NCBI GenBank assembly: GCA_964035545.1
Contig: OZ037767.1
Span: 7,430,207 to 7,494,206, forward strand
Source of the DNA: Bugula neritina
Taxonomy: Eukaryota; Bryozoa; Gymnolaemata; Cheilostomatida; Bugulidae
Direction of reading: 5' to 3'
DNA: 64,000 bases
The notes beneath the pieces are model-generated. The model saw only the letters and a list, made by a program, of their open reading frames with translations. It ran no database searches and was not told the origin of the DNA. Position numbers and translations under genes: made by a program. This document shows, in pieces, positions 25,495 to 38,100 of the stretch. Numbering within the stretch: position 1 is the stretch's first letter; each line of letters opens with the position of its first letter.

Positions 25495-25999
25495 GCTGTT
25501 TGTGTTACTTTTACTAGCAATATTATTATATCTGAATTTAAACCCAATGGCGGTTACTTCCACTTGCAAAAGGAGAATTGCAGACTGCGAATACGCGAAC
25601 TCAACATAAATACGTTTAGTTTCGAACGGGATACGGTAGGTACCGGCTACGTAAACCGTTAAATATAGCTTAGATGCTAAAAATATAAGCCACTTCGAGG
25701 CCAAATACAGATAGTATGAAGTCACGGAGTTGCCTTACGCTGTGCAAAGATCGAAGAGTAATAACTCTCTTGGCAGCACATAGTAACTTTTTCGAGGTAC
25801 AACGCTACTAGCGCCAATTTTAACGGGACGTTACCAAGTGCAATGTGCATTCACCACTGAGGTCACTTGCAAGTTTACGGTTTTTAGTTACGGCAACAGT
25901 GGCTTCAAAAATTATAATAATACAAATAATTATATTACCATTACTATTAGCCACAACTGATGGTGATTACAACCTACAAGGGCTAAACTGTAAATATTA

Positions 26000-26685
26000 A
26001 TATACGTACTTATGCCTATAGTTATAGGAGTTGACTAGTTTTGGTTTTACTTTACTTTTACTTTTAGTTTATTTTAAGATAAAGATTAACAATCATTAAG
26101 ATGATATTCTAACTCATATTGATATTCATATTCATTGATATTGAATTAGATTTGATTGATACTTGATAGTGATACTGATACTCACTGATGGTGATAGTTA
26201 TACTATAAGTATAAGGTTTAGTATAAGTATAAACATAAGTATCACTATCAGTATGACTAAGTTTAACTTATACTTATAGTTATAGTTATAGCCTATAGGT
26301 TATATTTATAACTTACCTAACAGTAACTATATCAATATGAATATGTTATAAGGCTAACACTAACAGTAAGTGTAACTATAACTTATTACTCTTAGTCTTA
26401 TAGTATAAGACTAAGAGTAATTATAAGATTAAGTATAGCATAACTATAAGTGATAAACATTAAGTTTAACTTTAAGTTTTGCTTAAAGTTTAACTAGTGA
26501 ATGTAATAATTATAATATTTACTCGAACTCTTAGTCTTACAGTTACTCTTACTCTTAGTCTTGCACTTATACAGTGTAACTTACAGATATGAGTTAAATT
26601 TAGTGTTATACTTATATTGATAGTTATAGTAATAGTGATACTCATAAGTCATACTGATACTCTTACTGATACTCATACTTATGCT
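26000..26685. repeat. Low-complexity module left of LTR element
   Basis: Dense imperfect repetition of TATAAGTATAAG, TTGATATTCATATTCA and TACTCTTAGTCTTA words, continuing after the LTR element at 29076-29470. The LTR element was inserted into this module. No coding potential is seen. Confidence 0.55.
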
Positions 26686-26690
26686 GTAAT

Positions 26691-27261
26691 TGTAACGGCC
26701 AGCATGGCCCTTTTGCAACACATTCTGTTAGTGCAAATAAATAAAAACCCAAGTAATGAAAATGCATCCACAAACTACTTATACCTAACTTGTCAACCTT
26801 ATTCTCATTAACTTTTAACCATATTTGTTTTCCATAGCATTAGCACCTGTTTTGAACTGTGTTATGTTAGCCTACACATCTTGTAAACTAATCAGTTTTT
26901 AACTAGCCATATAAATACTTGTAAGCTGCACATCATGCTTTGTTCTAGACTTGGCCTAGCCATGGTGGGTCAAGTGCTAGAGCCATGACTAGTGCAGCCG
27001 TTTTATAGAACTAGTAGAGCCAATCAGGTAATACAGTCATTCTTAATAATTACTAATATCTTTACATTTTAATAGAATATATGAAACCTTAATTGTTTGA
27101 CAATAACTTGGTGACTTATTATACTACATCTTTGCATATTTTTACTAACATGTTGTTTTATACATAACTATTATAGTTTTCACGTTGCCTTATGGCATCA
27201 GTGGAGACTTACGGCTCCAATAAAGTACCATCAACACCATAACATATAAACGGCCGCTACA
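26691..27261 (+). repeat. Left LTR
   Basis: This 571-bp direct repeat starts TGTAACGG and ends CCGCTACA. It differs from the right copy mainly by an 11-bp insertion near 26778 and a few substitutions. Confidence 0.85.
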
Positions 27262-28515
27262 GGGAAAACTGAATCTACACCTTAATAAAAGATGGTATCA
27301 ATGCTTCAACAGAAACTGAGGTCTCAAGTCTAAGTGGATGGAGTGTCACACCTATAAAATGACGGTGGGAGCTTAATGCTGGTGTGGAATAGAGGAAATC
27401 ACAACAATTCTCAAGTTAGCTAGCCGAGAGGGTTCAGTGAGAGGTCTGTCGACACTGGAGCGGATGGTAGGACAGAATAAAAAAGATTCTGCTACTAGAT
27501 CAACCAGCCAATAAATCCAGCAGTTGACTGGTGCTGGGATGATCCTGATACAAAAGAATTCAGCCAAGACTTCAGCAAGTTTACAGATGCTCGTTCTTGT
27601 GGAATTTTAGTGCTTGTTACTTTTCCTATCTCAAAGTTGACATTAACTCCAGCGTCAATCTAACATGGCAAGAACTCTCTTGACACTAGCTTACCTTACG
27701 TTTCTTATCTATGTAAGTTAAAGTACAGTAATAAGTAACAGTAATATGACAATAGCTCAAATAAATGAAACTCTTAGCTCTCAAGTAGTGAAACTCTAAT
27801 CTAAGACAGCAAGTGAAACTCTTCCCACTTGCTGCTGACAAGTGAAACTGTAACCTACATGAACTTTGATGATTGAAACTTGACTTTCCACTCTACATCA
27901 AGCTCTCACAACTTTAATCCAAGTCAGCACGTAATACTCAGATATGAAATGCTCCTACCCTTATGCACAGAGTAAATTCTCATTCACCACTTACGCCAAG
28001 CACAAACACACCAAACTTAAGTTAAACAACTCAACCCACAAATCACCCAAACCAGGCATGCCGTCTCCGGGAAGACTGACCAACAGTCGAACGATAGCTA
28101 AACTATCAGCCTATACAGTCGTACCGAGCCAGCGCCAGTCAGCCAAGAGCCAGAGCAACAAAGCCAGAGCCAAGAGCCAGAGCCAGCAAGACTCCAGAGC
28201 GATAAGTTTAATTATATCTATGCTGTATAAGTTTTTACCCAATTGACACATTGTGATAAGTTTCAAGTGGGAACAAATCGTATAAATTGAATATGAAATG
28301 CTAGTGCAGTCAAGTATGCAGCTTCAACTACAACTATGGGCTAAGGATGTCCAATCGTCATGGAATAGCTACTGACTTACATCAAGCCAACTTTACATGT
28401 CAGCATTACAACACCAACTTCAACCAACAACTATATCATACATGTCAGGAAACATCATTTAATAGCCATTAGCTGGCCTTTGAGTTATAAAAAAACCAGA
28501 GGTTTTTGGTGGGAG
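27262..28515 (+). other. Internal region of the LTR element, no protein recognised
   Basis: The internal region contains short repeated AAGTGAAACTC phrases near 27760-27850 and a CAGAGCCAAGAGCCAG-rich patch near 28130-28195. Open frames are under about 100 codons and unlike retroelement proteins. Confidence 0.6.
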
Positions 28516-29075
28516 TGTAACGGCCAGCATGGCCCTTTTGCAACACATTCTGTTAGTGCAAATAAATAAAAACCCAAGTAATGAAAATGCATCCACAAAC
28601 TACTTGTCAACCTTATTCTCATTAACTTTTAACCACATTTGTTTTCCATAGTATGAGCACCTGTTTTGAACTGTGTTATGTTAGCCTACACATCTTGTAA
28701 ACTAATCAGCTTTTAACTAGCCATATAAATACTTGTAAGCTGCACATCATGCTTTGTTCTAGACTTGGCCTAGCCATGGTGGGTCAAGTGCTAGAGCTAT
28801 GACTAGTGCAGCCATTTTATAGAACTAGTAGAGCCAATCAGGTAATACAGTTATTCTTAATAATTACTAATATCTTTACATTTTAATAGAATATGAAACC
28901 TTAATTGTTTGACAATAACTTGGTGACTTATTATACTACATCTTTGCATATTTTTACTAACATGTTGTTTTAAATACATTACTATTATAGTTTTCACGTT
29001 GCCTTATGGCATCAATGGAGACTTACGGCTCCAATGAAGTACCATCAACACCAAAACCTATAAACGGCCGTATCA
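28516..29075 (+). repeat. Right LTR
   Basis: This 560-bp repeat starts TGTAACGG directly after GGTGGGAG and ends CCGTATCA, followed by the GTAAT target duplication. It lacks 11 bp present in the left LTR. Confidence 0.85.
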
Positions 29076-29573
29076 GTAATTGTATCACTATTAGTATTAC
29101 TATTACTAATAGTAATACTTATAGGAGAGTTATGCTCTTAGTATTACTATTAGTATAAGACTATAACTAGTGCCGATACATGAACTTAAAGTATCAGCTT
29201 TAAGTGAACATGAACATGAACATGATGGTGAATTCGAATATGAATGTCAATATCAATATGAACATGAACATTTACATAGCACATGACAGCAATTACTCAT
29301 AATTACACTCAGGCATTTTTACTTTATTCATTACTGATTACATTTTGATTTAGTGTTACTTTAAGTTTTAATTTAACTTTAAGTGTCACTAATTAGTAAT
29401 TACTAATCACTTTTAATTCTAGTTAGTTTAATCATTATCATTATCATGGTCATTACTAATTATTCATAGCCATACTCAATACTCAAAAGTAGTTGAAAAC
29501 ATATAACATAAAATAAGTGTGTATTACATGTCTTTTAACAATGTGACTACTGATGATTTCTTTAGATTTCACA

Positions 29574-32232
29574 ATGTCTAATTCTACTGACACCAGCAGT
29601 GATTTGGAAAACATAAATCCTAGAAGGCGCAGATCTCTAAGGTGTAAGAAGGCTATAACTGGTAATAAGAAGGTAAAACCTTGTTTCAGATGTTCCTTGA
29701 GTTTGATTTAAAACCATTATTTTTACAGCTCTGTTAAAATGCTAAGGCTGCAATTTTTAACGTGGGTTACTGAGTTTTTGCTATTTAGTTTTTTCATTCT
29801 GAAGTTTCTGAACTCATTTTTTCATACTTTTAAAATTTTGGTTTGTTGTTCGTGTAATGGATCTTAGAATATTAAGTCCACGAATTTGCTCATAGTCATT
29901 GGGTTTCAGTTTTAATTGATTCATCTTGTTGTATGTAAAGTAATCCGTTAGGAAAACTGACATATCAAATAGACTTTTTCTATGCATGTAATACTCAATT
30001 TATAATTAGTTTGCTAAGTTTGCTGCTCCGACCATGTAATAGATGATGAATATTATAATAACTTGTCTTTGCTCTCTAGGTAAGTGACGTGTATGATGCT
30101 GACTCAGAGCCCAGCTCTGCATACGACAGCAGTCCTGGAACACACTTGTCCTCTTCTAAAAAGACCTGCAGACCTCGAATTGATGTTAGCAGAAGTTCTG
30201 TTGATGAATATATATTTTCAGAGGGAGAAGAATCTGTCGGCTTTGTGAAAAAGAAAACTAAGAGGTATAAACTGATTGGGATAATCTTAAATTAAAAAAG
30301 CCACTGCAAGTTCTCACCTTGCTATATTAGTAGAGTCTGTAAGCATGTTTTATTGTGTTCTTTTAATGGACTACATGATGTTCAATTTGGTTAAGATTTG
30401 CTGCTTACGTTATTTAGAGTGTGTTGTAGAAATTTCTCTGTTGTAGAAAGCGTACTAGGGAAAAGATCCTCAAAGAATCAAATCATAGTGATACGGAGTC
30501 GCCATCTTTTAAAGCACCTAAAATAATGTGCCAATCCACACCTTGGTTGAGTTCTAATTTAAAGAAAGGAAACACATCAGCAAATTCTGCATCTTCAGCA
30601 CAACTTCGAGTCTCTTTCAGTGACGAGTCATTCAGTGATATACAAAGGTAAGCACTCTAACCTATATTATATTATATTCATTTAAGTAAATTGATAGCGT
30701 ACAAATGGAATGCTTGATCTGATTTCACTGATTATGACCGACACCATGTGCTAAATGTGTTATTATAAAAGTGTCAGACAATTAAGCAGTTAAGATAAAA
30801 TATCTAATTTTAGTTCAACCTGTTATCAATAAAGGGAAATATATTTGCTTTTTTGTGACCACATATTACATGGTCTTTATTGATACAAGCAGACCAAGAT
30901 GTTACCGTATTCTTTTTGGAAACAAGTTGGCAACAGCATTCCCGATATTTGAAAACTGAATCAGTGAATACATATGAGCATGGTGCATTATTGGAAGTTG
31001 AATTATCATGGCAGACATCGGACACCTGCTGTCTATTATGATGCTTGCTTCAGGTTCCGTCGATCACACAAGGAGTCTCCGAAGTTCAACAAGCAAACAG
31101 TTGGAATAAACACCTCCACCCCATCAGTTGCTAAGCCTTTTCCATTGCATGGTAATCCGACTATGAGCACATTTACTGACTTTTTTGTTGTAGACACTAG
31201 TTTTGCGAAGTATGGTTACAGTTACCGTAATGTTACAGTATGTGTACCATATACTACATGTACTGTAGCTGTAATGTGGTGAAGTGTTCACTGTTTCACA
31301 TGGTTTTAGCCAACTACTCTACAATGTGTTTGTATACAGTGCTATGTATTGTCTACCATAAAATATACACATAAGGTTATTCGTTTGTAAAACTTCGAAC
31401 TATTTGTTGTTATAGCTCAGTGTAGTTTTAAAGCTACTCCAAAAGCAATGTTCTATTTTAGATAAGAAACTTTCTATGACCCCCAAAGTATCTCTTCTGC
31501 GCTTGTCCGACATAGCATCGCCTATACTCGCACATCAGGAGATTCATGTAAAGGAACATTTCCATAGCCCCCAAACTGCAGAAAGTGGTAGCCCTATGAG
31601 CTCGGGCTATGGTTCTCTGGTAAAGTCACTCACAGATACAAGACATGATGTTTCAGGTAGTGTATAAGTACATTAATTTACGGACAATGTACATTCACCT
31701 CCACTATTTATTTTGCAAAATCCTGTTTTTGGTGCTATGTTCATCCAGTTTCACGTTTATTGTGTAGGCTTTTTCATTGTAAATTAATTGTTGTTTACCG
31801 CAAATAGATTGAACCTTTTTACTTTGAGAAGATGGTAACACAAATTTAGGTTTTTTGGAAATGTTTTGAACTTTTCGTATGTTGTTAATCTGATGAAATA
31901 TTTTTTTGTTGTGTGATAGGGAATAAAGAAAAACATGCTTCACATGAAATGAGTGTTTCTTCCCCAGCACCCACTTTCAAGTCAGCTAAAAGTATTAAAT
32001 TGCAGCGAAAACAGGCAGTAAGTTTGCTATTATATCATAATTGCTGAGTAACTCTGGAAATGATGTTTGATATATACATGCTCTCTATTTTTCTTTGTCT
32101 TGAAAAATTGACATCCCGAATGGTACGTTGAAATAGTCATTTCCTTTGCAGATGCAAAGGTTAAAGGATAGAGAAGAAAAATATTTAGCAGAAATCGAAG
32201 AATTAAAGGACTTTGATCTAATCATTCAATAG
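29574..32232 (+). CDS. Ser-rich nuclear-type protein, possibly sororin-like
   Basis: Seven exons join in frame: 29574-29672, 30080-30264, 30447-30647, 31054-31151, 31462-31656, 31920-32017 and 32152-32232 (TAG), giving 318 residues. The protein is mostly low-complexity and Ser/Lys-rich, with basic clusters (NPRRRRSLRCKK, KKKTKRKRTREK) and several SP/TP sites (SPKFNK, MTPKVSLL, ASPI, SSPAP), as expected of a phosphorylated nuclear protein. Its end is a short charged helix finishing with EIEELKDFDLIIQ. Sororin (CDCA5), the cohesin protector, likewise is a disordered basic protein with RRSxR-like N-terminal motifs and ends in a helix with EFEAAEQFDLLVE. The resemblance of the acidic helix plus FDL terminus is the only family evidence, so the assignment is tentative. 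A poly(A) signal AATAAA lies at 32334-32339. The gene is convergent with CCT4. Confidence 0.7.
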
Positions 32233-32333
32233 TTTTCTGGTTGTTTTATGATTAGTTTTCTCTTTACCTTGTCAACAAGTAGTACATATGCTTGATAGTT
32301 TGCCGTTTACAATATCTCATATTTATGCTGAAA

Positions 32334-32339
32334 AATAAA
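32334..32339 (+). promoter_or_regulatory. Candidate poly(A) signal of the sororin-like gene
   Basis: AATAAA lies about 100 bases after the stop codon. It is the first such hexamer downstream and is well placed for 3' end formation. Confidence 0.5.
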
Positions 32340-32816
32340 AAAAGACTTTGTGCATATTCTTCATTCAGTAAATTACTCTTGTACAATTCCTTTTTGTTCA
32401 AATATGAAAAATTGTTATAATTAATTAATGGCTTTGTAAATAGTTTCACATATATTATTTCAACTAATGTACTATTATTTCAGATGTACATTGTGCAAAT
32501 ATTCTATAATTGTATTTATGAGTTGATTTTATTTTTCTGATGCTTGTTATCAAGTTATTTAAACACAAAACTGCTACAAGTTCAACTTGTACCAAAGTAA
32601 AATTCAGTAATAAACATCCTCTTTGGTATATCATTTCATTTCCAGGCTTACTGTGTGAAGAATGTAGGTTTTCCTCAAGTAAAATTTTGCATGCTTTTTG
32701 CTGTGGGTAAATATTCTGATGATCTAAGGATACACACTTAATTTTGAATTATTTTTAATGAAAAATGTTAGCAGTTGAAGTGCTGTTCCAGAGGTAACAA
32801 TAACCATTAATAGACC

Positions 32817-34644
32817 ATGTAAAACTCAGCCAATCAGCGAAGTGTACCAGGTCAATGTCTTACCATTGTAACTGATATAAAATTCTGCAAGTTCAATTGC
32901 AAAATGCATGCTTCTAAAAGCTAGTTGTGCAACTTTTTTTTCATGCATTATTTAATTTCATATCTTAAATTGATGACTCTTGAAATGATTTTTTAAAATG
33001 TCTAAATTAAGTGTTTATAAAATGCAATTAAAAATTTCATGTCTAGAAAAATGACCTGGTACACTTTTGCAACTTAAGGCCAATTATTACATAACTGCCA
33101 GCTTAGTAGTTATTTGTTGTTGCAGCTTGAATGGGTTATTGTTTAGCATTGGAAGCTTGCAGTAAACATCTGTGAATTTGGTACATGACTTTGATTGGCT
33201 GGTTTTTGAATTGCCCTTTAGTATATGCATCTGGATGGCTAAGTAGTGTAGACTCCGCCTACATCTAGCTAATGTACAGTAGCCAATCCACAGTAGTATT
33301 ACAAAATTTCTGTTTAACAAATGAAATATTCTGGTCATTTGTCTTGCACTTTACAATAGTAAATATTCTATTCAACTAAAATTTTATTGTATGTGAGCCA
33401 TGGGAACTACTAAGAGGTTAAATCAACCACCTATGCTGGTAATATTGTAGCTCGCAGTAATAGCAAGTCCACACCATATAAATATACACATAAGCTATTA
33501 TGTGCAGCCTATGAATGCTGAAATGACCCCCATTTCTTACCTTCAATTTGAAAAAAATTGTATTACATATTCTGCCACTTCTGCACCAGGAACTTGTTTT
33601 CCTTTTAAATTTTGAAAATAGTGGTCAGTTTCTGCAGCAGTCAACATCCACAATAAACAACGTAAGCTTTCAAATAAACTATAAATATATGAAATATTAG
33701 TGTGGAAACAATGTCATTTATTCATTGCTATGATGAAAAAATTACAAGAATATTATATATAAAAGCTAGATATAGATTTCTAGTAAAATGGCACAGGTAA
33801 AAATAACACATTTTTACTTCAAATTCTAAATTTCATCAGTCACCAATGGTGGCTGTAGATTACAGAGAGCACAGCAGACTATCATAATCTTGTCTAATAG
33901 AGGTGCCAACACCAAGTTCACACCTCCAGGACCATTTAAAATATTGAACTCCTTTATTCTTTTGATTGCTCTTTTGACATGGATTCGAAGGTTAGCAATC
34001 AACTTTGTTTGCAGTAACTTAATTTAGAGATATAAAAAAGGCCAGCAAGCATTTGAAACTGTAAATCTTGACGCAGCTTCATCAAAGCCAATAAAAGTTT
34101 ATCTTGTCCTGCTAACTTTTTGATGACCAGAATATTTCATTTGTTAAACAGAAATTTTGTAATACTACTGTGGATTGGCTACTGTACATTAGCTAGATGT
34201 AGGCGGAGTCTACACTACTTAGCCATCCAGATGCATATACTAAAGGGCAATTCAAAAACCAGCCAATCAAAGTCATGTACCAAATTCACAGATGTTTACT
34301 GCAAGCTTCCAATGCTAAACAATAACCCATTCAAGCTGCAACAACAAATAACTACTAAGCTGGCAGTTATGTAATAATTGGCCTTAAGTTGCAAAAGTGT
34401 ACCAGGTCATTTTTCTAGACATGAAATTTTTAATTGCATTTTATAAACACTTAATTTAGACATTTTAAAAAATCATTTCAAGAGTCATCAATTTAAGATA
34501 TGAAATTAAATAATGCATGAAAAAAAAGTTGCACAACTAGCTTTTAGAAGCATGCATTTTGCAATTGAACTTGCAGAATTTTATATCAGTTACAATGGTA
34601 AGACATTGACCTGGTACACTTCGCTGATTGGCTGAGTTTTACAT
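32817..34644. mobile_element. DNA transposon derivative with 522-bp inverted arms
   Basis: Arms 32817-33338 and 34123-34644 are inverted copies of equal length (522 bp) that appear identical on reading through. The outer ends are ATGTAAAACTCAGCC and its complement. The 784-bp spacer holds minus-strand remnants of a DDE transposase. Inside each arm, GTGTACCAGGTCA near the outer end is repeated in inverted orientation about 210 bases inward. No clear target duplication is visible. The element lies between the convergent sororin-like and CCT4 genes. Confidence 0.8.
33841..34118 (-). pseudogene. Internally deleted DDE_Tnp_4-type transposase remnant
   Basis: Two fragments are readable on the minus strand. 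The upstream one (about 34026-34118) reads KLLLALMKLRQDLQFQMLAG, like the helix-turn-helix that precedes DDE_Tnp_4 transposases. The downstream one (about 33841-34009), in another frame, contains LRIHVKRAIKRIKEFNIL and NLQPPLV, like the C-terminal end of the same family (IS4EU/ISL2EU-type). The whole catalytic DDE core between them is missing, and a stop and frame change mark the junction. It cannot encode an active enzyme. Confidence 0.7.
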
Positions 34645-34952
34645 AGTATATGCATTCATACAATAATCTTATGTAATATTTTGATATATTAGCTATATAG
34701 TAGCATAGACTAACAGTTGTATATGTAATCTGACCAGATGTTTGTATTATTTGTTATCTGAATGGGTATCATTATTTATTATTGATACCCACTCGTGCTA
34801 GTTGACAACTATACAATGGGTGCAGGTGTGTGCAAGGTATTTGCAACAAAACTCCACAAAGCAGTCAACACTTCATGTTTAATTTGACAATTTATATTGA
34901 ATAACCTTTAAGTCACATCATATTAAACAACTCCAGAATATAAAACACTAAA

Positions 34953-34958
34953 TTTATT
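34953..34958 (-). promoter_or_regulatory. Candidate poly(A) signal of CCT4
   Basis: TTTATT on the plus strand reads AATAAA on the minus strand about 230 bases past the CCT4 stop. Confidence 0.4.
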
Positions 34959-35188
34959 TGTATTACAGTCAAAATAAGGTAGAAACAATTTACAAACAAC
35001 TTGTCAAAGTAAAAAGAGAAACTATCCACTGATTGTAACATTACAGTGATTCAGTAAAAGATAAAAATGCATCATGCATTTCGGACACAAACACAAACAG
35101 CATAAATATTATGAATATATGCATTGGATCTACATCAGGCTGGAGAAGATGTGTTCTACAGGCTGTGCAATTGTTTTTGTTCATTTTT

Positions 35189-38100
35189 TCATCTTCCCAT
35201 TACATTCACCTACAATACAAGTGATAAATACTAAATAATACACTTGACAGAGTGAAGTAAAATGCTAAAAACAGGAGGGGGATGTTGTATGCTCTTAACT
35301 AGCTGCAGTGCTGGTAATACAACATAAACGGAAAAATAATTATAATGCATCATCTTTCTACCCAAAAAAACATAAATAGAGTTGAAAAGCAATGAATTTT
35401 TATAGTTCTCAGTTTGAGCATGTTTCTGGGCATGAGGACAATCTAATTCAATATTGATATACTTCAAATATGATTCCGAGATGTATATTGAAAACTTTTA
35501 AAAAACCACAGTTGGTAAAGGCGCACACAATAAGACAGAACATGAAGGGGCATAATATACTTACAATATCATCAATCTTCATGATGCTTCTCACAGTTTC
35601 ACTAGCGAGTGTGATAGCAGAGGTAGATACAAGTAGTGGCTGTACTACGTTCTCGTCAAGTATGTTAGTTATCATACCCTGTCAAAAAGTCAACTCATTT
35701 ATTGTAATATACTGAACAATATACAAAACTTCAGTTGTGCACTATTTATTCAAAAGAGCATTATAAAACAATATCCAGTATTCCACTTTAACCATTCTAA
35801 ACTTATATTTGCTAAATATGCAGCAAAAAGCTCCTTTGTGCCAAACACAACTCTCTCCCAAACAAGTGAGTCTAACCTAAATACTGATGGACAAAAATTC
35901 TGTATTTGTAAATATTAAAGGATTGCTCTATCTTGTCTAATAAATGGCCATTTAGGTCAAACACACATAATATTGTGTTTTTCTAAGCATGCATTGACAA
36001 AAAGCATTTGACCAAAGGTAGAAAAAGTTAGTTGAAGTTGAGGGTGTAGATTGGTAACAGCCAAAACGCCGATTTTGAAATGAGCTGGGAACTGTGACGT
36101 AACAGCGCCAGCATTCCTGCTGGTCACGTGACTATACAAATGAATAACTATAGAAATATGACTGTGAGATGTGATCTTTCAGCTCGTAATTTGTATATTT
36201 ATAGAAGTGCAAATGTGAATTATCTCAATCTATAGTTTTTTGACATGTTAAATAACATGTATGTGATAACATTAGGCCATATTTTGCTTGTAAGCATAGA
36301 AAAAAGCATTGCAAAAACATGCATTCTTCAGGATGAATGCCTGCGATCGATCTAAACTAGGTCAGATTGTGCAATATTACGGGCGCACCAAAGCTGACCT
36401 ATATAGCGCACTGTAACTGCTTGAGCGTTATTGGTTGATGTTGCGCTCAGCAACCTTGAATACTAGCGTTATAGTTAGCACGTGCAGCATAGTTACTGGC
36501 GTTCACACGTCACGTATTAGGCTATTCTTTTTCATGGCTGAAAATTTTACCTCCCTCAAAATTGGAATTTTGAAAAGCTGTTTTCTAGGCATATATCCCT
36601 TTGCAAAGTCACAATTGTTTGCATACACATTAGATTATAGTTCATAATTATAATGTGATTGTAATAAACTAAGATAGAGCAATCCTTTAAGTCTTTTTTA
36701 ACTTTACGTGTGGGAAACAAGATCAATAGGAACCCATGGTGCAAGTGAATAAGTTCAATAACCAAACATTCACCAATCTGCCAAACTCACCTTTCTGACA
36801 TTGATGCCTGTATGAATTTCGCCATTAGCATGCCTATTTCGTAGCTCCGTGACAGTAGCAATAGGATTTAGCCCAGCATTCTCAGCCAATGTAAAAGGCA
36901 CTACTTCGAGGGCGTCAGCGTATGCCCTGAAGCAATACTGCTGCATACTGGACAGTGTGTCAGCATATTCTCTCAGTCTTATAGACAACTCAGTTTCAGG
37001 GGCGCCTCCGCCAGCTATCAGTGCTCTGCAAGTAGGAAACTAGTCTACGTAGACACATAATCTGATGAATGAAAATGACTGAGTATAGGAAATACAATAT
37101 TAATTACAACCAAAGTTTGTCTGTTTTCCAACTATTACTAAAACTTCGTACAGATGAATTTGTGGTAACATTTTGCATTAACTTATGGTTGTGGTGTCAT
37201 GTGATGCAACTGTTTGCAAACATAGAATGAAAAAGTCATTCACACAATGCGAAGCAATAGGAACGAAGTATAATTCTTACATTTAGTTAGTTAAAGAATG
37301 TATTGGCATTCAACAGATCATGTAGTACATATTAGGAAGTGTATTATACAGCATAGGCTTAGTGATAACAAACCTTTTTTTCACAAGACACCGAATAACG
37401 CAGAGCGCATCATGAATAGATCGCTCTGCTTCCTCCAACACTAGTTTATTGGAGCCCCTGACTATCACAGAGACCACTCGTCCAGGGTTCTGTACTCCGG
37501 TTACCTGGCAACAGCAATAACATACATTCATGCAGAGAAAAGGAGGGACACAAAGCCGTGAGGTGAATAGTCAGAAAAGTGTTGAATATTAAGCCAATGT
37601 GCCACCATACATGTGTCATGAGCATCATGTGTGTGAAAGAGAGGGAAACTTAGCTAAGAAAATAAAAATGCGCACAATAATAGAGTGAATGTCATACGTA
37701 CTTTGACTATTTTACTAGAGCCGGCATGCATCTCCTCGACTAGTTCGGCGCTACCAAGCATATCTGCTGTGAAGTGATCCAGAGAAGCTATTGGTTTACA
37801 CCCTAGACCCTTACATATAAACTCTATATCTTCTCTTTCAATGTCTTTCACCACCATGATCTTCAGCTTAGCTAAGAAATGCAGTGCCAGATCGTTCACA
37901 GCATCTCTGCAAGAAAGGATGAAAAGATAGTTACGGAGGGAACAAAATAGCCACCTTTGAGCAGGGATAAAGTGCATAATGTAATTTTTGTCCAACCAGA
38001 AGAACTTCTAGTTTTTGTTTAAAGATTATTTAGTAAAAACCTTCGACACTATACGACCATTCTGCTGGTAACGCAGTAACACTTGCCTCAGAATAGACTT

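Larger units (their letters stand above)
26691..29075. mobile_element. Non-autonomous LTR retrotransposon
   Basis: Two near-identical direct repeats start TGTAACGGCCAGCATGGCCC and end in CA. They are separated by only 1254 bases of internal DNA with no gag, protease, reverse transcriptase or integrase frame. The copy is bracketed by the 5-bp target duplication GTAAT (26686-26690 and 29076-29080). A purine-rich GGTGGGAG precedes the right LTR, consistent with a polypurine tract on the plus strand. I could not identify a primer-binding site after the left LTR. By structure it is a short TRIM/LARD-like element mobilised in trans. Confidence 0.85.

Noticed and set aside
27373-27567. 64-codon minus-strand frame in the LTR element
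   Set aside because: It is short, on the strand opposite to the LTR/polypurine orientation, and resembles no retroelement protein.
33087-33338. 83-codon frame on the minus strand, repeated identically on the plus strand at 34123-34374
   Set aside because: The identity is explained by the 522-bp inverted arms. The frame has no family resemblance and lies in transposon DNA.
34763-34792. GGGTATCA...TGATACCC hairpin as a terminator
   Set aside because: Eukaryotic genes here do not use hairpin terminators; it is a short chance palindrome.
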